This document shows positions 42,090-47,070 of a DNA stretch of 47,070 nucleotides, piece after piece. Origin of the DNA: Pelagibacterales bacterium SAG-MED34 (GTDB taxonomy: Bacteria > Pseudomonadota > Alphaproteobacteria > Pelagibacterales > Pelagibacteraceae); assembly GCA_014653665.1 (NCBI GenBank), contig JACWEE010000004.1:1-47070 (forward strand), in the 5' to 3' direction. A program made the position numbers and the translations under genes. Positions within the stretch are counted from its first letter, which is position 1. Every line of letters begins with the position of its first letter. The notes beneath the pieces were generated by a model. That model was not told the origin of the DNA. It searched no databases and saw only the letters and a program-made list of their open reading frames with translations.

Positions 42090-43014
42090 TATTCTCCTTT
42101 ACTAAATTAACAAATATCTTCTCCAAAGTAGTTTGTTCAGTTTTTAAATCCTGTAGCTTTAAACCTGCATCTTTTAAATCTTTAAGTAAGTTAGTTATCC
42201 CAGTACTTACTGAATTGACATCATAAGTGTATTCTACTGTTTTGTTATCTTTACCTATTTCTAAATTATATTTACCTAAACTATCAGGAATTTCACTAAT
42301 TTCACTTTGAAGATTTACACTTAACTTTTTCTGACCCATCTTTTTTAATAATTCTTTTGTTTCATCAATAACAATTATTTCCCCCTGATTTATAACTGCT
42401 ACCCTATCTGCTATTGCTTCTGCTTCTTCAATATAATGTGTGGTTAGAATAATTGTTACTCCAGTTTTTCTTAAATCTTCAACCACTTTCCACATATCTC
42501 TTCTCAACTCAACATCAACTCCTGCTGTTGGTTCGTCTAAAAATAATATTGAAGGTTCATGAGATAGAGCTTTTGCAATTAAAACTCTTCTCTTCATCCC
42601 ACCGGATAGTTGTCTTAATCTTAGGTCTTTTTTATCCCACATACTTAAATCCTTTAAAATTTTTTCTATATGTTTTGGGTTAGGTTTTTTCCCATTTAAC
42701 CCTCTTGAATAAGAGACATTGTTAAAAACAGTTTCAAATAATTCTAATGTTAACTCTTGAGGAACTAATCCAATTTTCGAACGTGTCTCTCGATAATCTT
42801 CAATAATATCAAAATTTTCAACAGTTACTTTTCCTGACGAAGGTGTAACAATTCCACATATAATACTGATTAAAGTTGTCTTGCCTGCACCATTTGGTCC
42901 TAGTAGAGCTATAATCTCTCCTTTTTTTATTTCTAAGTTAACTTTTTTTAAAGCTTCAAATCCGTTGTCGTAAGCTTTTGAAAGATTGTTAATAGATATT
43001 TGATTAGTAGACAT
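42079..43014 (-). CDS. ABC transporter ATP-binding protein
   Basis: A 311-aa ATPase. Visible motifs are Walker A (GPNGAGKTT, about 39-47), the Q-loop in [18 protein letters not shown], the signature [15 protein letters not shown], Walker B ([13 protein letters not shown]) and the H-loop ([17 protein letters not shown]). A regulatory-type C-terminal extension (about 230-311) follows, as in NodI/CcmA/YadG-like ATPases. It pairs with the ABC-2 permease just downstream to form a two-component exporter. Confidence 0.93.
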   Translation of the reverse strand: MSTNQISINNLSKAYDNGFEALKKVNLEIKKGEIIALLGPNGAGKTTLISIICGIVTPSSGKVTVENFDIIEDYRETRSKIGLVPQELTLELFETVFNNVSYSRGLNGKKPNPKHIEKILKDLSMWDKKDLRLRQLSGGMKRRVLIAKALSHEPSILFLDEPTAGVDVELRRDMWKVVEDLRKTGVTIILTTHYIEEAEAIADRVAVINQGEIIVIDETKELLKKMGQKKLSVNLQSEISEIPDSLGKYNLEIGKDNKTVEYTYDVNSVSTGITNLLKDLKDAGLKLQDLKTEQTTLEKIFVNLVKENNEI

Positions 43015-43081
43015 GTAATTTGTGGATATATAGAGACATTTTACTCAATTACAATATCTAGCCTACAAACTTTAAATTGAG

Positions 43082-43567
43082 TTAATCTCTAAAGTTTATA
43101 AATTCAATTGGAAGCCCTATATCTATAGCTTCTATTGCAGATATTGCTTCTTGAAGATCATCTCTTTTTTTTCCTTGCGCTCTTAATTCTTCGCCTTGAA
43201 TTTTAATTTGGATTTTAAGTTTTAGTTTTTTTACATCAGCAATTATCTTCTTAGCATTTTCTTGGCTAATACCCTCTGCTAATTCACTGACTTGTCTGAT
43301 GGTTCCACCAGCCGCACCTTCTGAATTTTTAACGATTATTACTCTTGGATCAACTTTTCTTCTTATAAGATGAACTTGCAACAATTCATTTACTTGTTTT
43401 AATTTTAATTCATCTGGCGCTATTGTAGTTATTACTTTGTCTTTTCTCTCAATTGAAATATTAAGTCCCTTAAAATCATATCGGTTAGCAATTTCTCTTA
43501 AACAATTTGCAAGAGCATTGTCAAATTCTTGATAATTAATTTTACTTATTACATCAAATGAAGGCAT
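43082..43567 (-). CDS. yajQ: YajQ-family nucleotide-binding protein
   Basis: A 161-aa protein starting MPSFDVISKINYQEFDNALANCLREIANRYDFKG, the hallmark of YajQ, with later IAPDELKLKQVNELLQVHLIRRKVD and the C-terminal EAISAIEAIDIGLPIEFINFRD. It has two ferredoxin-like domains. Some members bind cyclic di-GMP and others nucleotides or RNA; the role here is unknown. It is complete and stands alone, with short AT-rich gaps on both sides. Confidence 0.93.
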   Translation of the reverse strand: MPSFDVISKINYQEFDNALANCLREIANRYDFKGLNISIERKDKVITTIAPDELKLKQVNELLQVHLIRRKVDPRVIIVKNSEGAAGGTIRQVSELAEGISQENAKKIIADVKKLKLKIQIKIQGEELRAQGKKRDDLQEAISAIEAIDIGLPIEFINFRD

Positions 43568-43663
43568 AATTTTTAATATTCTTTACACTAATGTACTTTT
43601 TAATTAGAACAACCTTTATTCGAACTAGTTTAATTGCTTTTTTGTTATTCAAATTTTTTATTA

Positions 43664-44788
43664 TTAATTAATTTCATTATTAATACAGCGTGAGTAGTTA
43701 AGTATTTGGCTAAAACCATAGCCCTTCTCTTCACTAGTTTTTAAATGTAAATCTACAAGAGGGTTTTTGTCATCTGGATCTAATTTCCTGTAAATAGTCA
43801 TCCATGAGTTACCATCTGCTGTTAAATTTTTTAAATGTTTCTCATCCTGTCCTTTAAGTGTTTCTGGATCGGTACTAATTTTTCCCAAATAATCGATAGC
43901 TTTCTTAATGTTGCCACCTTTTTTATTCGTTTTATTAAATGTTTTCATGCCTACCAACTCGCCCACATAACTTGCAATTACCAAATCACCTAAAGTTTTA
44001 TTTTCTAAAAACAAATCCCAACTATCTTTAATTTCACCCGCATACTTTCCTTTATAATGTTGGTGATATTTTCCATCTGCTGGTATTTTATTATATTCTT
44101 TCATTAAATCTCTAAAACCGTCTTTAAATATTTTTAAGTCTTTATTTACATATCCCCATAACATATATGCTGCAGCTGCTTTACTCACAGTATCAGGCCA
44201 TCTATCGCTTTGTTTTCTTCCACCGTTTGAGGAGTGACCATAATGGCTTTTTTTGTAGAGAATGTTTCCCCACTTAACAATTTTTACTCTTTGTCCATCT
44301 TTCCAGAGATTTTTATTATCCATAAAATCCATAAGAATACTAAGATTTATAAGTATCATGGTCTGTGCGTAGGCAACACTCGAACCACCTTTAGTCCATT
44401 TATTTATAGTGAAATATTTATCGTCAGCAGCTTTTACCAGGTATGGTATAAACTTATTTATAAATTCTTTTTTTTTATATGATAAGTCTGAGTTCAGTTC
44501 TCCTTCAAGATAAGAAGCAATTGCATGACCAAAAGATATAGCAAAAAAGTGCGCCTTTAATTTACCACTTTCACCAACCATAGAAGTAGCACCTGTATTC
44601 AGCTTGGTATAAGGAATTGTGTAAAGAGTAGCACGCTTACAAAATTTCTTATTCCCAATGTAATCAAACAATGGAGGAGTTTCAGTTTCAAAAGCCTTTT
44701 TTACTGAAGTATAATCATTTTTATCCCCGAAAGCATATACGTTGGTTGAAATTATTAGAAATATTAAAAGTTTAAATATTAAATTCAT
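43664..44788 (-). CDS. Secreted all-helical protein, possible polysaccharide-lyase-like, unknown
   Basis: A 374-aa protein with a signal peptide (about 1-19, IFLIISTNVYAF). The mature part is mostly helical; the segment RWPDTVSKAAAAYMLWGYVNKDLK and others resemble alpha/alpha-toroid lyases of the alginate lyase type, but the NNHxYW active-site motif is absent. Only two Cys occur, Cys50 near the mature N-terminus and Cys368 near the C-terminus, consistent with a disulfide closing the ends together. I do not assign a function. It is an isolated gene between YajQ and the oxidoreductase pair. Confidence 0.55.
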   Translation of the reverse strand: MNLIFKLLIFLIISTNVYAFGDKNDYTSVKKAFETETPPLFDYIGNKKFCKRATLYTIPYTKLNTGATSMVGESGKLKAHFFAISFGHAIASYLEGELNSDLSYKKKEFINKFIPYLVKAADDKYFTINKWTKGGSSVAYAQTMILINLSILMDFMDNKNLWKDGQRVKIVKWGNILYKKSHYGHSSNGGRKQSDRWPDTVSKAAAAYMLWGYVNKDLKIFKDGFRDLMKEYNKIPADGKYHQHYKGKYAGEIKDSWDLFLENKTLGDLVIASYVGELVGMKTFNKTNKKGGNIKKAIDYLGKISTDPETLKGQDEKHLKNLTADGNSWMTIYRKLDPDDKNPLVDLHLKTSEEKGYGFSQILNYSRCINNEIN

Positions 44789-44844
44789 TATGCGGATTGA
44801 TTAATTTTAATACATCATAAGATTGTACAAATCAAAAAAAACTT

Positions 44845-45924
44845 TTATTTGTTTTTTGGTAACCAAGAGTTATAGAATGGATTATCTTTACCAACTGGAA
44901 GTTTGATATTTAAATTTTGTCTTGATGATTGATAAACAGCGGTTACAAACTCTAAGGATTTTCTTGCATCTGACAATGTTACTTCATCACTTGGAGAGCC
45001 ATCTAATTTCTTTGCTACTTCTTCAAACATTCCTGCGTACCATGATTTAGGTTTTTCGACTTTTGACAATACTTCATCAATTTGACTTTGTGAAATAGGA
45101 GCTCTTGGTAAAAATACCCATTCATCGTCAGCTGGATTATAAGGTTTATCTGGAGATGCTCCCGATTCTACTGTCAGTCCATCAAAACAGAATTTTAGTC
45201 TACTGGTATCATTTGCTGCACCAAGAGTGATTGAGCTAGTGACCAATGTTCCATCTTCCATCTCAATTGATAAAGAAGCACAGTCTTCGACCTCAATATC
45301 ATTTACTCTTGTTGTTAATTTTGCAAATACATTTGAAACTGGGCCTAGTATCATACTCACCAAGTCATGAATATGTATAGCATGACTTAATATTGCCCCA
45401 CCTTGCTCACCGTCCCAAGTACCTCTCCAAGGTTTTGAATAATAATCTTTTCCTCTATTCCAATGAGTTTCTAATGAGGCGATTAAAGGTTTTCCAGCAA
45501 GTCCTGACTTCATTAGTGCCTTAAATTTAGAAAATCCTAATCCATATCTATATTGGAATACAGGAAAGATTATCTTTCCTGTTTCTTTACTAATATTTTC
45601 TAGCTCATCAATTTCTTTAAGACTTGAAACCAATGGTTTTTCGCAAATTACATGCTTTCCAGCTTCTAGAGATTTTTTACACGCAGAAAAGTGTAAATGG
45701 GGTGGTAGGCATATATCAACTATATCTATTTCTTTTACTTTTAATACATCATCAAAGTTTAATGATATTTTAGTATTTTTATTTGAAGACAATATTTTAT
45801 CTATTGCATCTCTTGTTAAACCACACAATGTATGAACACTAAATCGGTCTGATACTTTTTGAAAGTCTTCAAAATGTTTAGCTCCTATATTAGTTCCTAT
45901 TATTGCTACCTGATATTTTTTCAT
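44845..45924 (-). CDS. Gfo/Idh/MocA-family oxidoreductase
   Basis: A 359-aa NAD(P)-dependent enzyme of the glucose-fructose oxidoreductase/inositol dehydrogenase group. The N-terminal VAIIGTNIGAKHFEDF holds the dinucleotide loop (a GTNIGAKH variant of GxGxxG). CEKPLVSSLKEIDEL contains the E-K-P motif with the catalytic Lys, and HWNRGKDYYSKPWRGTWDGEQGGAILSHAIHIHDLVSM has the conserved G-G-x-x-x-x-x-x-x-H-x-x-D-L. It overlaps the next homologous gene by four bases. The sugar or inositol substrate is unknown. Confidence 0.88.
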   Translation of the reverse strand: MKKYQVAIIGTNIGAKHFEDFQKVSDRFSVHTLCGLTRDAIDKILSSNKNTKISLNFDDVLKVKEIDIVDICLPPHLHFSACKKSLEAGKHVICEKPLVSSLKEIDELENISKETGKIIFPVFQYRYGLGFSKFKALMKSGLAGKPLIASLETHWNRGKDYYSKPWRGTWDGEQGGAILSHAIHIHDLVSMILGPVSNVFAKLTTRVNDIEVEDCASLSIEMEDGTLVTSSITLGAANDTSRLKFCFDGLTVESGASPDKPYNPADDEWVFLPRAPISQSQIDEVLSKVEKPKSWYAGMFEEVAKKLDGSPSDEVTLSDARKSLEFVTAVYQSSRQNLNIKLPVGKDNPFYNSWLPKNK

Positions 45925-46931
45925 TTTTTTTCTGCTAATTCTTGAGCTTTAATTGCTAGTTCCATTGATAAGTAAGTAAGTTCTTGCGAACAAGCAGTAT
46001 CAGTTCTATTCAAAACATCTTGAATTAAATTAGCAAAGTAGGGGAGATTTACATTTGAACAGTCAATATGTTTAACCTCATCGTTATTTGCTAAAAAAAG
46101 GTGATTTCCCTTTTCAGATTTTGCTAAATCTGTGTATTTTCTAATTTCAATAAAACCTTTATCACCCAGGACAAATAATCTTCCATCTCCCCAAGTGTGA
46201 AGTGCATCAGGAGTAAACCAATCTAAACGAACATATCCATGACCACCATTTCCAGTAAGATTAACTTCCCCGAAATCTTGAAAACCAGCAAATTCTTTCT
46301 TAGTCGTATTTTCAACTAACGCATAGTTTATTTTAGCTTCATTTGAATTAGTAAATACTAAAAATTGGTGAATTTGATGTGAGCCTATGTCTGTTATTAT
46401 TCCACCATAACTATCACGATCATAAAACCAATCAGGTCTTTCATAATTACCTTGTCTGTGAGGACCAGTGCCAATCGTTTGTTTTACTTTGCCAATTTTA
46501 CCTTCAGCAACTAGTTCTTCAGCTTTTGTAACAGCTGCTACATGAAATCTTTCTGAAAAATTAATTGACCAAATTTTTCCAGTATCTTTAACAGTTTGTT
46601 TTAGATTATTAAGCTGATCAAGAGTCGTACATCCTGGTTTATCTACCATAACATCTTTTCCAGCTTTCATTGCGTCTATAGATAGATTTGCTCTATCTTT
46701 GGGAATGGATGAAATTAAAACCATATCAATTGTATCGTCATTTAAAATATCACTTTTATTATCAACTCTTTTTATTTGGGGATATTTTTTGCTAAATTCA
46801 TCTAATGTTAACGGAGATCCTTCGGTCCAAAAATAATTACAACTACATCCCTCTTTAAACATTTCATCAAGCATGTCGAAGATATGACCATGATCAATAC
46901 CTAATACTCCAAGATTTATAGTTTTAGACAT
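45921..46931 (-). CDS. Gfo/Idh/MocA-family oxidoreductase
   Basis: A 336-aa paralogous-type enzyme. It starts LGVLGIDHGHIFDMLDEMF, where the dinucleotide loop departs from the usual GxGxxG (G-V-L-G-I-D-H-G-H). The catalytic E-K-P appears as D-K-P (MVDKPGCTTLDQL), and DSYGGIITDIGSHQIHQFLVF carries the G-G-x7-H-x2-H region. The two adjacent genes probably act in one sugar or polyol pathway or form a complex. It is the first gene of the pair on the minus strand. Confidence 0.85.
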   Translation of the reverse strand: MSKTINLGVLGIDHGHIFDMLDEMFKEGCSCNYFWTEGSPLTLDEFSKKYPQIKRVDNKSDILNDDTIDMVLISSIPKDRANLSIDAMKAGKDVMVDKPGCTTLDQLNNLKQTVKDTGKIWSINFSERFHVAAVTKAEELVAEGKIGKVKQTIGTGPHRQGNYERPDWFYDRDSYGGIITDIGSHQIHQFLVFTNSNEAKINYALVENTTKKEFAGFQDFGEVNLTGNGGHGYVRLDWFTPDALHTWGDGRLFVLGDKGFIEIRKYTDLAKSEKGNHLFLANNDEVKHIDCSNVNLPYFANLIQDVLNRTDTACSQELTYLSMELAIKAQELAEKK

Positions 46932-46972
46932 AAACTATTTTAGCAGATTAAAAATTATAAATAAGATTTTAA

Positions 46973-47070
46973 TTATTGGGAAGGATTATTCTCTTCAATA
47001 ATCGTTTCTTGTGTTCCTACTGGTTTTACTGGTTCCTCAATAGGCTCTGTTGCTGGATTAAGTTCTAAGC
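46973..47070 (-). CDS. C-terminal end of an unidentified gene
   Basis: On the minus strand an open frame enters from the right edge and ends at TAA (46973-46975). It gives about 32 residues, LELNPATEPIEEPVKP then VGTQETIIEENNPSQ, rich in Pro and Glu. It looks like a disordered acidic tail; the protein cannot be identified. It precedes the Gfo/Idh/MocA pair with a 41-base gap. Confidence 0.5.
   Translation of the reverse strand, partial: LELNPATEPIEEPVKPVGTQETIIEENNPSQ

Noticed and set aside
43043-43082. Inverted repeat ACTCAATT / AATTGAGT downstream of yajQ
   Set aside because: Arms are only eight AT-rich bases with a 24-base loop and no T-run, so it is unlikely to be a terminator.
1-47070. 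CRISPR arrays, insertion sequences, tRNA or rRNA genes
   Set aside because: No repeat-spacer pattern, transposase-like protein, cloverleaf or conserved rRNA segment was seen on either strand while reading; a covariance-model scan would settle small RNAs.

Overview
The window reads as chromosome of a streamlined marine alphaproteobacterium of the SAR11 / Pelagibacterales type, probably close to Candidatus Pelagibacter. The reasons are a very AT-rich composition with lysine- and asparagine-rich proteins, genes packed with overlaps or gaps of a few bases, no gene-free stretch above 300 bases, very few Shine-Dalgarno sequences, and a typical gene set: TRAP uptake, many EamA transporters, NAD-formate dehydrogenase, 5-oxoprolinase and small single-domain enzymes. 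The taxon is inferred from content and style; no marker gene was searched. I see no rRNA, tRNA, CRISPR array, insertion sequence, phage gene or integration site.

Layout. 1-2.8 kb: two GFA-type zinc proteins (the first cut by the window edge), a D-glycerate 3-kinase and a TolC-like channel. 2.8-8.0 kb: recA with a clear terminator, alaS, and convergent icd. 8.1-11.0 kb: psd-pssA (phosphatidylethanolamine synthesis), a glycosyltransferase and rlmE, tightly packed. 11.1-15.4 kb: guaB without CBS domains, a small TPR protein, guaA ending in a 23-bp triplicated repeat, gloA and panB. 15.4-19.4 kb: a TerC-type membrane protein (minus) and a complete TRAP transporter dctP/Q/M with a terminator hairpin between dctP and dctQ. 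19.4-22.7 kb: pxpA divergent from pxpB-pxpC plus an EamA transporter.

22.7-30.2 kb is the most distinctive part: a flavoprotein, a DUF1365 protein, a cyclopropane-fatty-acid-synthase-like methyltransferase and a DUF3833 lipoprotein, followed by an SDR, a small membrane protein, a DUF2256 zinc-ribbon protein, a DCC thiol-disulfide protein, a photolyase/cryptochrome-related protein and a second SDR. It looks like a membrane-lipid modification and light/oxidative-stress cluster, related in content to the singlet-oxygen (RpoE-ChrR) and furan-fatty-acid genes of other alphaproteobacteria. The methyltransferase has Gln in place of the CFA synthase active-site His.

30.2-41.3 kb is metabolic: a secreted PQQ-type sugar dehydrogenase, an FAD amino-acid oxidase-like protein, an EamA transporter, an MDR reductase, periplasmic MsrA (start codon inside a long hairpin), NAD-formate dehydrogenase, an HPP membrane protein, an IscU/SufU-like scaffold, another EamA transporter, an arginine:glycine amidinotransferase-like enzyme and L-threonine aldolase (a possible glycine-to-guanidinoacetate pair), an unknown 75-aa protein and an ABM monooxygenase. 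41.1-47.1 kb: tiny membrane ORFs, an ABC-2 exporter, a YajQ-family protein, a secreted protein of unknown function, two Gfo/Idh/MocA oxidoreductases and the C-terminal end of an unidentified gene.

Two small genes, at 27499-27627 and 32360-32539, and a tiny ORF at 41191-41313 were found by reading the sequence directly.
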